The notes beneath the pieces were generated by a model. It ran no database searches, was not told where the DNA came from, and worked only from the letters and a program-made list of their open reading frames with translations. The position numbers and the translations under genes are program-made. Positions 35,030 through 47,871 of a stretch of DNA of 64,000 bases are shown piece after piece. Origin of the DNA: Eucalyptus grandis (taxonomy: Eukaryota; Streptophyta; Magnoliopsida; Myrtales; Myrtaceae); NCBI RefSeq assembly GCF_016545825.1, contig NC_052612.1, forward strand, positions 52,621,738 through 52,685,737, in the 5' to 3' direction. Position 1 is the stretch's first letter. Each line of letters begins with the position of its first letter.

Positions 35030-35479
35030 ATTTGAATGGAAGGGAGTGCCTCCCACGCACAAAAATCGCATACATACAAGTGCATCCAGTATCCACTGAC
35101 CATATGATATCATTTGCATCGACTCAATTATAATTATTATACCAAAGTTCATAATGAAAACTAACATTATCTTCATCTGTACAGGGCAAGAAGCCAACAG
35201 CAAAATATGGTTTCTCACTCTCTAAACTACTTCCCAGACTCAGGTTTCTCTCCCTCTGAACTAACTAAAACATAGCAAGGGTACCATGTTGGATTGGTTT
35301 CGTCCCTTCCCAAATGCTTTCCTAAGACTCTACTTAGAACTTGCTGCATGACCAAACAGGTCATTGTAATCACAAAGATCATGTTTCAAAAGTCACTGTA
35401 TAAGAACCATGAAGAAACAAGTTCTTCACGGTCTTTGTTTCCTCCTTGTAGAGGCTACAAATCCATTGACCAAATCAAT
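35030..35479. other. Unassigned sequence between the MULE and the Gypsy integrase
   Basis: No gene is seen. The 3' LTR expected for the Gypsy element should be here but was not found, so a deletion breakpoint probably lies near 35480. Confidence 0.45.
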
Positions 35480-36546
35480 TTAGAAAGGTTTGAGCATACT
35501 TATGTGGAAAACCAGATGCACCTTGAGTTTTGGTGGTAGTTCCAGCTTGTATGCAACATTCCTAACCCGTTGTAGCACACTAAACGGCCCCTCGTAGCAA
35601 CGGATCAACCTCTTGTGCATGTCCTTATAGCGAAGGACCGCGTGCAGCTTGACCAACACTTGGTCTCCTACTTGGAACTCCACATACCGTCGCTTCTTGT
35701 CCACCCATTTCTTCATGCGCTTGGAGGCCTTGTGTAGACACGCCCGTGCCAAGTCTGCCTATTCTTGCATATTCTTGGCAAACTTGTACGCGAGCGAACT
35801 ACTCCCCCGGTAACCCAAAGCGATTGTGCTTGGGGTGTTCGGTTGCTGCCCAATCGCAACCTCGAATGGACTCTGGCCGGTTGACTCGCTCCATTGCAAG
35901 TTGTAGGAGAACTGGGCTACGTCAATCAGCTTCGTCCAATTCACTTGTGTCGTGCTCACATGGTGCCAAAGGTAAATCTCCAAGAGTGCATTGACTCGCT
36001 CCGTTTGACCATCGGTTTGGAGATGCAAACTCGTCAACATATTCAGCTTCGACCTCAGCAGCTTGAACAACTCGGACCAGAAACGTCCCGTGAAGCGAGG
36101 ATCCCGATTGCTCATGATCGTTTGTGGCACTCCCCAATACTTCACCGCATGCTTCATGAACAGTTTGGTCGCCTCCTTGGCCGGGCAATCCTTTGTCGCA
36201 GGCACAAAGGTTGCATATTTCGATAACCTATCAATCACAACCATTAGAGTTTGACACCCTTCGGACTTTGGCAAGTTGACGATAAAGTCCATGGAGACAT
36301 TCTCCCATGGTCGAGTTGGAATGGGAAGTGGTTCCAACAGCCCGGCGACGAATGTTGCTCCAAATTTTTGTCTTGTTGGCACACGAGACAAGTCTTCACA
36401 TAAGCCTCCACATTGTCCCGCATTTGAAGCCAGTAGTATTGATCTTCGACGAGGGCCAACGTGAGGTGGATCCCTGGATGATCCGCCCACTTCGAGTCGT
36501 GGCACTCGTGCAAGATCTCATTCCTTAGCTTCCCATGGAAGGGCAC
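35480..36546 (-). pseudogene. Gypsy integrase, frameshifted
   Basis: Zinc-binding part (36546-36244): HECHDSKWADHPGIH then CLVCQQDK, an HHCC motif. Core (36505-35759): VSMDFIVNLPKSEG gives the first Asp and LQTDGQTERVN gives the Glu. The second catalytic Asp is replaced (MSNRDPRF where the family has SDRDPRF). The C-terminal part (35752-35480) keeps VGDQVLVKL and HISMLKPF, typical of Gypsy integrase ends. At least two frame changes separate the parts. Confidence 0.85.
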
Positions 36547-36679
36547 GTACAGTCGCCTTCCATTAGTTTAGAGGAGCTCATCCTCACACCAAAATTGCCA
36601 GGTCTTGCCTTCTTTAGCATACCCGAAGAGGGCTTGGGCTCTTGGATCATGCCCCAGTCATTCTTTGATGCGGTCAACC

Positions 36680-38174
36680 CAAGAACAACTCGGTCAACTC
36701 ACAGTGTTTGCCAGCTCCATTCTTTGACTTAGTGCATCCGCCACAGAGTTGGCCTTCCCCGGTTTGTACTCCAGCACATAGTCGAATTCCGTCAGAAAAT
36801 CCTGCCATCGAGTTTGCTTCGGACTCAGCTTCTTTTGAGTCTAGAAATAACTCGTGACCACGTTGTCTATCCTCACGACGAACTTTGACCCCAGGAGATA
36901 GTACCTCCACGTCTGAAGGCAGTGGACCACCGCAGTCATCTCTTTCTCTTGAACGGTATATCGACATTCGGTATCGTTCAACTTTCGTGACTCGTACGCC
37001 ACCGGATGGCCATCCTATATAAGTACACCACCGATAGTATAATTCGAGGCATCAATCTCTACCTCATAGGGCTTGGTGTGGTCGGGCAGCGCCATCACCG
37101 GCTCTTTGGTCATGGCAGTCTTCAATCGATTGAAGACTCTTTAGCATCGATCCGTCCACTCCCACGCCTTCTCTTTCTTCAATAGATCCATGAGTGGCAC
37201 GGTGATACTCGAGTAACTCCGAATGAATGGCCGGTAGTAATTGGTGAGGTCCAAGAATAATCTCAACCTCGTCACCTTCGTTGGTGGTTCCCATTCGACG
37301 ATCGATTGAATCTTGGCCTTATCCGCACTCGTCCACCCCCGATGATGTGCTCCAGGAATGGAACTTCCTCTTGGACAAAGGCACACTTCTTGCACTTAAC
37401 ATACAGCTCATTCTCGCGTAAGACTTGGAAGATTTGCCTTAGGTATTCGACATGCTCTTCCAATGTCTGACTATAGACTACAATATCATCTAGGTAAACC
37501 ACTACAAACCGATCTAGGAAATAGTGGAGTACCTTGTTCATCATTGTGCAGAAAGTAGACAAAACGTTGGTCAAACCGAACGACATCACGAGGAACTCGT
37601 AGGATCCATACTACGTCACGCATGTAGTCTTCGGCTCGTCCCCTTCAACAATCTGAACTTAATAATAGCTCGATCGGAGATCCAGCTTGGTAAACCACTG
37701 AGCTCCACCAAGTTGATCGAAGAGATCCGCGATGAGCGGGATCGGATACTTGTTCTTCACGGTCAGCTTGTTTAGCGCCCGATAGTCAATACACATTCGG
37801 AGTGACCCATCGTGCTTCTTTTGAAATAGGACCGGCGCACTGAACGGGGCCTTAGACGGCTGAATATATCCCACGTTGAGCAGCTCCTTGAGTTGCCTCC
37901 TCAACTCTTCCAATTCTGGGGGTGCCATGCGGTACGACGCCATGGCAGGCGATCGAGCATCAGGCACTAACTCAATCCGATGATCCACCTCTCTCTTGGG
38001 TGGTAGCTTCTTCGGCAACTCCGAATGCATCACATCCTTGAATGAGCCAAGAACCTGGGTTACCTCTGTCGGGACTTCCTTCCCTTCACATTTGTCTTCC
38101 TCGATCTTCAAGGCCGCTAAGAAGGTCACTTCACCCTTCCTTATTCCTTTGGTGAGTCGCATGGCCGAGATCAT
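36680..38174 (-). pseudogene. Gypsy reverse transcriptase and RNase H, frameshifted
   Basis: RT fingers and palm: [61 protein letters not shown]. After a frame break come MSFGLTNVLSTF and the catalytic VVYLDDIVVYS, intact near 37500. RNase H follows (DASNYTIGG, YESRKLNDTE, KPGKANSVADAL) with in-frame TAG codons near 37016 and 36842. Confidence 0.87.
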
Positions 38175-39490
38175 CCTCCGACTTACGATGAACCAGGATC
38201 ACGCATTGGGAATACTTGTCCAATATGCATATACACTTGGCAAAAGGGACTACAACCGCATAGTTTCTATTTAGGAACTTTATTCCAATGATAATATCGT
38301 AATCGTCAAAGGGAATTACCTCGAGGGTCTCCTTACTCTTCCATGCCCTGAGTTGTAGCTCCACGTCCCTCGCGACACCGATTGCAGGGACTTCCTTTGA
38401 GTTCATCGTCTTGAGCCAACCGGCTCCCTTCTCAACTCGTAGGTTAAGTTTCTTCGCGGCTTCCTCCGATATGAAAATGTCGGATGCTCCCATGTCCACG
38501 AGCGCATTCATTGCGCTCGTGGACTCTCCGATCTTCAAGTCCGCGAACATCAAGCTTTTGGGCTTATTTGCCTTCTTGGCTTTGATGGTGCTAAGGAGGC
38601 GCAGTGAACCCAACCACGTCTCCTCCCTAGGTTCATCCTCTTTACACAGGGTGGCCAACTTGGCCTTGCTCGGGCAATCCCACGTCATGTGCGGACCGTC
38701 ACAAAAGAAACAGCTATAAGAGCGTACCTTCCTTTGTCCTCCTCTGTTTGGCCCCGCATGAGCCCGGTGAGGAGGCTGGTGGTCTACCTCCGGTCGGGCT
38801 GTTATATCTCCCTCGATCTCCCCCACCAGTGACTAGACGAGTGTCCGGTCAGGATGTGAAAGACGACACATTGAATTCTACAAGCAATTCGGCTATAGTC
38901 ATGGCCGTCGTGAGATCTCCCACATTGAACCGATTCAGCTCTTGCTTGGTCTATGGCTTGAGACTACTCTTGAGCTGGTGGTACGCCTCAAATTCGTTCA
39001 TTGAGGGGATTTGGAGTAGCAACTTTGCACACCACATTTCTGCTCGAGACGCTTTAGCTAGTCACAAGCTTAGTCACAAGCTTTCTCCTCCGCATAGGCG
39101 GAGTAGTAGTTCCGTTGGAACTCCTCAACGAATCCATCCCAGGTCGTGATTGAATTTCTGCACCTATCATTCGATCGACGATGCCACCACAACAATGCTC
39201 TATCAGCTAAATACATTGAAGCGGTGTTTACCCGTGTTTGGTCGTCATGTACCATAGGAAGTTGTCCACATCTTTGGCCACTTGCAAACCTCGGAATTCC
39301 TTCGGCTTCTGCGTGTTCACTCGTAGACCTTGCACCGTGATTACTCCGTTCACGCGTGTAGCTTGTGCTTAAGCGAGCTTACCCGTAAGCTCTGTTATCT
39401 CTGCGCGCATGGCCGCCATCATGGCCTCGAAGGGTTTGCACCATTGTCTGAGTTCCTCCTGTAAAGTCCCCAGCAACTCATGGCGGAGTT
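38131..39490 (-). pseudogene. Gypsy gag C-terminal part, zinc knuckle and protease
   Basis: Gag core relic at 39255-39070 (MYLADRALLWWHRRS). A CCHC knuckle, CFFCDGPHMTWDC, sits at ~38720-38680. The protease active-site region reads NALVDMGASDIFIS at ~38510-38470, where families have DTGAS, so the catalytic triplet is altered. Frames are interrupted between gag and knuckle. Confidence 0.82.
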
Positions 39491-39494
39491 CTCC

Positions 39495-42400
39495 TGTCAC
39501 GCCCCGGACCCCGAGCGCGTGCCCATCCCTCTCTGGTCGATAAAAATTTTGCGACTTCCCAGGACGAGTCGCCGACCCTTTCCATTTTATTGCACATGCG
39601 GAAGCGAAAAGAAATCCCCTGACAGTAATCATCTCGGGATAGAAAAGCAGGATAATAGATTCGCAAACAAACATGCTTTTATATATACACTCGAGTCATG
39701 AACACGGAGTCTATGGCCAAAGACTACAAAAGATCGGCCTTCCAAAAAGAAGCGGTCCTAAGCGACCTACGCTTCCGATCACCTCCTCTCGGCTCCGGGT
39801 CCTCCACTCGACGACCCCCGAAAATGTTGTCCCACAACGGGGTGAGATATCATCTCAGCGAGTCTAAGCTCTAAACCCCAATTAGGAGGGAAATACGCCA
39901 AGAAGCGTCTTAAGCGCGCAATCACACAATCAAGGAGACTTACCTCGTCTCAGATCCACCCTGCAAGTCAGTACAATTTATCTCACAAACAACATGAGAG
40001 CATGAGCAACAAATAAGCTCCAGTAATTGAAACGCCACACTCAATTAATCATGCGTTCCTAGTTTTGATCTCGGCATATAGCACGGCCTACTCTCAGTTC
40101 GGCGGTCTTGGCATTGCGGAGCTTCGTCTCACCCCATTGAGCACGGCACGTCTCTTTATTAAACGGCTTTCCCGAAGGAGCATAGGGTCGAGAATCAATC
40201 ACCGGCTTCCCGTTGTCCGGGGTATCCCAAATAAGGATAACGTCCAGCTCAACAGCCCGGACGATTTCTCATAACCATCACACGATCACTCAAATATGGC
40301 ACGGGGCACCGTGCATTGCACTCAAATGCTTCAATTAAAATGGTGAGCTGGCCTTTTTCTTCGTATTAGAAATTCACATGAAATTACTCGTGTGTGGGTA
40401 CACGGTCAACTTGATCCGGAAAAATTGATATTCCTCCTTTTTTGAAATCCCACTATTTCATATAGTACTAAAAACCATTTTCGGTGTCAAAACCCGACAC
40501 GGGATTTTCTGAATAAATATTGGAAATTCAAAAATTTTGGAATTAAATACCAAAATTCAATCGGCACTCAATTTGCATAATTTAACACTCAATTGCAGAA
40601 ATTAACCACACCATTGCAATCGGCACGAAATTCCGGTCATGGCTATCCCGGCCTAAATTCCGGAAAAATAATTAATAATTAAATAATTACTTAAATTAAA
40701 TAAATCAATCAATTTAAATTCTAAAAATACTAACCTAAGCCATAATCATTAAATTAATAACCAATACGGACTCGGAGAAATTCCCGAACCCTTCTAGATA
40801 AACAGTACAATTTATTTAGGCCTTAGCTAAACCATTCTAACCACCTAACATTCTCAATTAAATAATTACATTTCTAATTTAATCTAACTAACCACCTAAT
40901 TCCTAATAAAGTAAATCTAAACACCCCTTAAACGTCATTAACCTACTAAGAGAGTTTAGAGTATAAACTCACCGGTTAATTGCGGAAACCGGTTCACCGC
41001 GACAACGACGCGACGGCGGCGAAACCTTAATTTTCGGCGGCGTCGACGAACTCTCGGACCGGGCCTAAAAACGGGCCCAACAAATCTCAACCCAAATCGA
41101 GATTTGTTTCCAACTTGGGCTGGGCTTCACTTGATTCGCGGGCTGAACTTCGGTGGACTTGGGCTTCAATTAACGCGGGCTTGGAAAGGCCGAGTTGAGC
41201 TTGAATTCAAGTGGGCCTTAAGCTTGCAATGGAATTGGGCCCGAGCTCGAATCATTTGGGCTTTTTGGGTTGAACAAAATGGGCTTCTCGGTTTCTTGGA
41301 CGGGCCCAACCGCGGGCCGTGAAATCCACCGGATCGAGCGCGCCAACCGGCGAAACGGAGCCGCGGGTCTTGGGGGGCTTGCCGGCTTAGGCAAGGCGTC
41401 GAGCCGAAGGTGACGCCGGCGAAGACACAAACGAAAGATGGAGCGGGGAAGCGGGTGGCGGTGGAGTCTTCGAGCGGATGAAGTCCACGGCGTTAATGGG
41501 CTGAAGAAATCGAGCAAAGGGACTTCGGTGGTGGTGAGTCACGGACGGTGGCAGCTTCGCCGTGAGCTGCTTCAAGGAGTTTCGGTGGGGTGTGGCTTCG
41601 GTTCAGCGCACCGGTGGTCAACTAAGGAGAGGGAGAGCTTGGGTTGTTGACCGATGATGGGGGCTTGGCCGAGCTGGTGGAGAAGACACGAGGAGGGGCA
41701 GAAAACGTGGACTCGCGGTCGGGTTAAGGGAAAGATGAACTGATTTGTTGACTCACGTGCCGGCGTCGATGGAAGCGAGATGGAGAAGCGGCTTCGGCCA
41801 CTTGTTGGAGTCAACACACGGGCAGCTTGCTCGTGTCTTCCATTGACTGTGGGCGCGGAACTTGCTGGCCAACACTCGGCGGAAGGAAGTAGGGCTCGCG
41901 GACGTGGAGAACAAGAGATGGTGGGAATGGCGAGAGAGCGTGGGAAGGAGCTTCGACAAAACGAAAGAAAGAAAAAGGACAGATGCAATTGGTCTTCAGC
42001 TCATCGCACGAAGGGAGAGAGGCGGTGGGGAGGCGTGTGAAGGAAGCCAAGGAGGGGCCCAATATCCTCAACCCTTAGCCATTGCCTTAATTGCTTGTCC
42101 CCTTCATAATACTTTCTAGCCAATTTTCCATAAATGGCTCAAATTAAAGTCTAAAATACAGCCCCCCAAGCTTAATCCGAATTTCACTAAAAATGAGCTT
42201 CAATCTCTCCACTCAATTTCTTCACCAATTCTCTAAGTCGAGGTCCAATTTCACCAAGGAAAAATCCTGAACAATTTTCTCGTAAGTCCCCGACGCTCAC
42301 ATGCTCGTTTAGAAGTCCCAATTTCCATCGATTTAGCCCATCCGAATTTCCGCCGATTTTCCGTAACGTCCGAATCAATTTTCCGCAAAATCCCGGAATC

Positions 42401-42998
42401 TCTGAAAATTTCTCGGAGAGTGAGTCGACGTTCCTAAAATAGCTTGTGACACCTCAGTAACTTTCAATTTCGAAATCGGGTTCAAATTCGCGGTTATTTT
42501 CAATCCGGCGCGCTTTTAGCGTGACCTAGTCTATCGGATAACTTTTAGGAATTTTTTGTGCAATTGACTGTGATCGATTTATCTCGAGTCACAAAGTACA
42601 TTTTCGACACATTAGCAACTCTCAGTTGTCGTGAAAATCTCGAGGTTTCAATTACGGACACCGGGTACCAAAACGAGAAAATCAATTTAGTGCCGATCGA
42701 TGAGAATTTTTCAATCAAGTGGAATCACCCATAATTTGATCACATATCTCGGTCGAATCGACCTATCTCCGATTTCTTATCGATCTCGACGGTGCCGTAA
42801 TGGCCCTTGCATCAACACGGTTGAGCGTCGATTCTTGGTCGAATTCTCAAGTCCAATTACATTTAGATTCCCTAATTGTTTCCCGGATAGTCCAGTTATC
42901 TCGTGAGTGATCAGCTCAGAGAATAGCACTATTAGCGTTTCGATGAAAGGCCCGATTTATTTAATCGAAAAGAAATTATGAAAATTCAGGCTGTCACA
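39495..42998 (-). mobile_element. Nested solo LTR (3.5 kb) inserted in the Gypsy gag
   Basis: Minus-strand ends are TGTGACAGCCTGAATTTTC and GGGGCGTGACA, typical of a plant Gypsy LTR. Target copies are tctcc (39490-39494) and tctca (42999-43003). Gag sense continues across the insertion (VQELKTG on one side, GELRHELLGTLQEEL on the other). It has no internal region. Open frames at 41,100-42,120 lie in its GC-rich part and are not genes. Confidence 0.85.
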
Positions 42999-43339
42999 TC
43001 TCATATGCCGGTCTTGAGCTCTTGCACTTCCGCAACTAGCTCATCCCTTCCGGCGTCAACTCCGTCCACGGTCTGGGTCAGATCGTCAATCGATCCTTGG
43101 ACATCGATAACGAACAACTCTAGCTTCGTCATGTTATGCACAAATCCCTCGTCGGATCCCTTGAACTCGAACCACCACGAGTCTTCTTCCCCTTAGCAGT
43201 GCCCTTCTCGGTGTTCCACCCACGATTAGCAACATCACCATTGATGGCAAGTGTCTTATCAGATCGTGGATCAGCCATTGAACTTGCGCTTGGATTAAAA
43301 TCAGCTTTAATATCACTTGTCATGGACCAATCAATCAAC

Positions 43340-43672
43340 TCTTGATCACACGTAAGCCGACCCGTGCGGCCTTAAGGTTTTACCCATAAACAACCTTTCA
43401 ACACTCACTCACAAGGATCTTAGAGAGAGAGACTTCTAGAGAGAGACGCTTTGGATTTGTATTTACTTGAAAAATAAGATGGTTTATAATAAGGGAGAAA
43501 ACCCCTTTATATATAAGTACAATGCAAACCATATCCGTAAATCTCCTTTAAATCTAACGGTAGAGATTGTATCTCCTCAACTACTAGCTACCCGCATTTA
43601 TTACATAACGGTACAATTACTTTGCCGCTCGCCCCCCAGGAGTATTTTAAAAAACTCGAGAAAATCCTAACA
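43340..43672 (-). repeat. 5' LTR of the Gypsy element (3' border approximate)
   Basis: Minus strand starts TGTTAGGATTTTCTCGAG at 43672, then a TATA box (tatatataaagg) and a leader with agagagag runs. The gag ATG lies ~80 bp further on (~43275). I could not identify the primer-binding site, so the LTR end is approximate. Confidence 0.6.
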
Positions 43673-44420
43673 GACGGGATAAGCCAAGGATTGAATGTGT
43701 CACGCCCATTCCATAGGAACCTCTTGGACATACTTTCTTTCGGGTCATGACACAAGGAAGCAGTAGAAGTAGCTGCAACAATAGCCATGTAGCCATAGCC
43801 ATTTCCATTTGGGTGAACCTAGCTACTGCTGCTCCTCGGACACGTGGGGTCTTTGGAGATCCCTCACCTCCAACTTTTTTTCTTTTTTGATACTCAGAGA
43901 ATCTCGTACAACTAACCGCCGGAAAGTAAACCCGAAGTGATTCTAACAGAGGACTCACCACCCCTCACCTCAAACTTTTTTTTTGGTAAGGCCCTCACCT
44001 CCAACTTTTCTACAAAAGAAAATCGTAAAATCTCCTCCTCTCTCTTTCTACCGCCGAAATCGAAAACCGTCTAAGCCGAATTAGATCGGTCAATTTAGTC
44101 TCACTTCTATTCTTAATCCAATTCTTAATTCCTAAAAGTAAGACCGGTTCTAATAAAAATTAGACTGGATTAACTAAATATGTCTTTTTATTTTATTATT
44201 ATTTAAAAAAATAATAGGATATAAATTGAATATTATCTAAATTCAATTTTAGGTAGTGTGAAAAAAAAAAGATAAAACTAGTGAGGAAAAATAAATCATG
44301 GGTTTTATTTACCAATAGTTCAATTTGACTCCCAATCTTATAACTAATTAGTTCGATCTCCGATTTATTTTTGAGAATTAGTCCGTTCCCAATTTCACCA
44401 TAAAATCGGAATAGACCGGA
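43673..44420. other. Intergenic region upstream of the PIGB gene
   Basis: No gene is seen. A short stretch at ~43870-43990 is bounded by related cctcacctccaac / cctcacctcaaac strings and may be a small repeat. The sequence becomes CT-rich near 44500, where the PIGB transcript leader probably starts. Confidence 0.45.
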
Positions 44421-45328
44421 TCAGGAGTTGGCCAAGCCGCCTCTTCCTCCGCCGCGGCTGGCGGCGCCACCACCTTTTGAAGAGACCTCGCACCACTCAC
44501 TGCCCATTCTCTCTCTCTCTCTCTCTTCCGCCGCCCCTCTCGCTCTCTCGGTCTCGGCCTCCCTCGCCTTTCTGTGCGATTTCGACTCTCTCTCTCTCTT
44601 CCTCTGCTCGCGAACTAACGAAGCTGCCGCCAAGCCCGAGTTGAGGTGGCCGTCGCAGGTAATTTCTCTTTCCCTATTTGCCCTTTTCCCCTTCCTCTCC
44701 CACGCGCCCGCGCCCGCGCGCGGCCTTGCCCATTTCGTGATCTGGGATCTCCCGCTACACATTTCGCGTTGTGCGTAAAGTTCAGTTTTTGAAACTATCT
44801 GCAATTTAAATTGGATCATATCGCAACTGGGTCAAGTGAGACTTGCCACGAAAAGAAGAAAACGAAAAGATATGCTTGAATGGCTACTGGTTGTAGTTCG
44901 ACTTTACTGCGGGAGAGAACCGACTGGATGTGATCTTGCAATTTTTTTCTGTCACGTGTAAATGGATTGAATTATGTTGTGCTGACGTGATGGATTGTTA
45001 CTCCAAATCTTAATCGAATAAAAACGAGGAAATCTCCAGCATGGTTAGTTGATATGTTTGCGGATGTTGCCACAAATGTGCACATACGCGTGTTCTTTGG
45101 TTGGCTATCCATGTGAAACTGTTGTGGAAGGTGATTGATTTCCCAGCCAAAAGACATATAATGGTAGCTTTGGCCATAGCATGGTTGTTTCACTCTGATC
45201 GTGAATGGTGAATGTGCTTTCATTTGTTGACTTTTCGATCTATCACTATGTCTGATTAAACTCCGATCAGCATTCCCTTACTCAGTTTTGTTAACCTTGT
45301 GATCACTATCTGTGCATTTGCAGTGACC
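44421..45328 (+). other. Probable 5' leader and leader intron of the PIGB gene
   Basis: A CT-rich GC-rich stretch (44,440-44,658) with a (ct)n tract ends at a splice donor (gtcgcag|gtaatt). The next acceptor is catttgcag at 45323, five bases before the chosen start codon. A CT-rich non-coding first exon and long leader intron are common in plant housekeeping genes. Overlapping open frames here (44421-44819) are compositional. Confidence 0.55.
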
Positions 45329-47871
45329 ATGCGACAGAGACGTCATGTTTCTGCTGGCGGTAGTGGTGGACAAATATCACAGAATTTGAAAGACCTCCCT
45401 GAAGAAAAATTAGAAGAATCATATCCATGCTTGTCAGAAAGGAGAGTGTTTTTGCTTTGTTTGGCTGTGCGAGTGTTGAACTCCTTGCTTGTGCAGACAT
45501 ATTTCAACCCAGATGAGCATTGGCAAGCTCTAGAAGTTGCACATCGTATTGCATTTGGGTAAGGTAGCCTCCATAAGTTCTATAGCTGCATATTTTCTAT
45601 TTGTGTTGTTGCTAACGGGATAAACATTGTCTTTTGGATATATGAACTGCAGCTATGGACACATAACATGGGAATGGAAAAAGGGTATTCGAGGTTATCT
45701 GCATCCAATGATATTTGCTCTTCTTTACAAAGTTCTTGCAGTACTTGGTCTTGATAAACCTTTGATCATGGTAAATACTGGAAACTAAAACTTTTGCCAT
45801 GATAAGTTGATGAATTACAAAAGTGATCAATATTGTTTGTCGTCTATTATATGCAAAGCTGCTTTTCTTGCTATGCAGATGAGGGCTCCAAGGCTGCTCC
45901 AGTCAATATTTTCTGCAGTTGGTGATCTCTACTTATATAAACTCTCTCGCCTTCTTTTTGGCAATCGTGTCGCTAAATGGGCAGTATCCTTTTCATATTA
46001 CACTTGGCATCATCCGTATCGTCCCCCTTGGACCAAATTGTTGATTTGTGGAATTTTCAGCTTGAAGTTTAATAATATTGACCTTAACTTTCTGTCAGTT
46101 ATTTTCAGAGTTGACAAACTGGTTTATGTTCTTCTGTATTACACGGACATTATCAAACAGTTTGGAAACTGTCCTTACAATCATTGGGCTGTATTACTGG
46201 CCATGTGTGAGAGTTTCATCCAGGAGGGATGACTCGTCGATGAGGATATGGGGTGTGGTAGTGGCAGCATTTGCATGTGTAATTCGACCAACAAGTGCCA
46301 TTATATGGATGTATGTTGGCCTTCTAGAGCTTTTTTTGGCCCGCGACAGAATGAGATTCATTTTTTTGGAGGTTCTTCCTGTTGGGTGAGTTATCATGCA
46401 TCTATCAATTTTGGTACTTGTGGTTATTTGATGGCATGCAACCGTGGATGCATTTCGTCCGATTGATTTGTGCATTTCTAATATGCTGTATAGGGTGCTG
46501 GTGCTTGGACTGGCAACTTTACTTGATCGGCTAGTCTACGGCTCATGGGTTTTAGTACCTCTGAACTTCCTCGTGTTCAATTTTCTTTCTTCCGGAGGGG
46601 ACTACTATGGAACACACAAGTGGCATTGGTACTTTACTCAGGGATTCACAGTGATGCTCTTTACATTTTGCCGTTCTCCTTGGCTGGCATCATCATGTCC
46701 AGAAATTGGAGGCTTTCTGGGCTTATTGCCTGGGTTTTAGTACTTTACAGTGTACTGGGCCACAAAGAATTCAGGTACAGGCAATCCCTTTGTATTTGCT
46801 TAGTTGCTGCTTTGAATTCCTTCCTTTTTTCCCGACTTATCCTCCTTTGTAACCAGAAATGTGGACCCAGATTTGTTCTCCCTGTGCTTCCGATAACCTT
46901 GATGTTCTCGGGATTTTCTCTAGCTGCAATATCGACAAACTACAGTTCTGATAACAAGACAGCAGAAGCTTCAAAACATCACACTAAATGCCCCTCAAGA
47001 ATGCGATGGGCCATCTGCTTCTTGCTTGCAACTAACATTCCTATGGCCTTGTACATGAGCTTAGTTCATCAGGTACTCCATACTTTTTTCTGCCTTTGAT
47101 AAAAAAAACTGTGATGCTCCCGGTTTCATTTAACCTTTTTTTTTTTTTTTTTTTAATCCTTTTACATTGAGTGTGTTGGAATGCCAGAATGGCTCTGTTA
47201 ACTAGGGCCTTTTTCGTTATTCATCATTACATATATGTTGGAACTTTTCTTCTTGAATATCTAAGTACTTTGGTATGTTGGACAGAGAGGATCTGAGGAT
47301 GTGATGAACTTTCTTTCGAGAGAAGCTGCAAAAGATAGAGTGAAGAGTATCCTTTTCCTTATGCCCTGCCATGCCACACCTTACTATTCAACACTTCATC
47401 AGGACCTGCCCATGGATTTCTTGGACTGCTCACCAAGGTAATCTTTTATGGGTTCATGTATGAAACCGATCTATCTATCTGAGGTCTTTAAGTCATGGAT
47501 TTGCATTTGGATTTGCTCGACAGTGAAGAGAGGGGTGTTCCGGATGAGTCAGACCGATTTATGATGGATCCTGTGGGGTTTACCAAAGAGCTTGCAAATG
47601 ATTGGTCACTACCAAGTCACATAGTGTTATTCGAATCAGAAGAAAGAGTTTTGAGGGAATTTTTGCTGTTGCATTCTTTCAAAGAGGTAGATACCAACTT
47701 CAACTTCAACACCTACTGTCTTAATCCCAGGGCATTTTCCTTTGGTTTATGTTTCTTCCTGATGACTCGAGCTATCCATTATCGCAGGTCAAGAGATTCT
47801 TCCATGCTCACTTCAAGGTGGATCGTGACCTCCAATCGTCAGTGGTTGTCTATGCTTTGACAGGTCAATGA
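45329..47871 (+). CDS. PIGB: GPI mannosyltransferase 3 (PIGB; APTG1 in Arabidopsis), with a frameshift in exon 5
   Basis: A GT22 ER multi-pass enzyme that adds the third mannose to the GPI-anchor precursor. Loss of the Arabidopsis orthologue APTG1 disturbs pollen-tube guidance. Coding exons: 45329-45558, 45653-45770, 45879-45983, 46099-46385, 46494-46774, 46871-47072, 47286-47437, 47524-47686, 47788-47871 (TGA). Hallmarks are YFNPDEHWQALEVAHR (lumenal acidic motif of GT22), LLQSIFSAVGDLYLYKL, YWPCVRVSSR, SSGGDYYGTHKWHWYFTQGF, VLGHKEFRFVLPVLP and LMPCHATPYYSTLH. All exon phases fit, giving about 540 residues, except exon 5. There, after FTVMLFTF, the family sequence LPFSLAGII continues one frame over. 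One base is missing at the T-run 46666-46669, and the original frame stops at 46738. This is either a sequencing error or a disabled allele. Confidence 0.92.

Larger units (their letters stand above)
35480..43672 (-). mobile_element. Degenerate Ty3/Gypsy retrotransposon lacking its 3' LTR, with a nested solo LTR
   Basis: On the minus strand the order is: 5' LTR (~43672 to ~43340, TATA near 43504-43515), gag start (~43280), nested solo LTR (42998-39495), rest of gag, zinc knuckle and protease (~39490-38131), reverse transcriptase and RNase H (~38174-36700), integrase (~36546-35480). Protease-RT-RH-integrase order is that of Ty3/Gypsy. Frameshifts and stops throughout make it dead. No LTR follows the integrase. 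Confidence 0.88.

Noticed and set aside
41104..42119. Several overlapping frames of 60-138 residues
   Set aside because: Within the nested solo LTR; overlapping on both strands with no recognised domain.
44421..44819. 116- and 132-residue frames on opposite strands
   Set aside because: CT-rich leader exon and intron of the PIGB gene; composition alone explains them.
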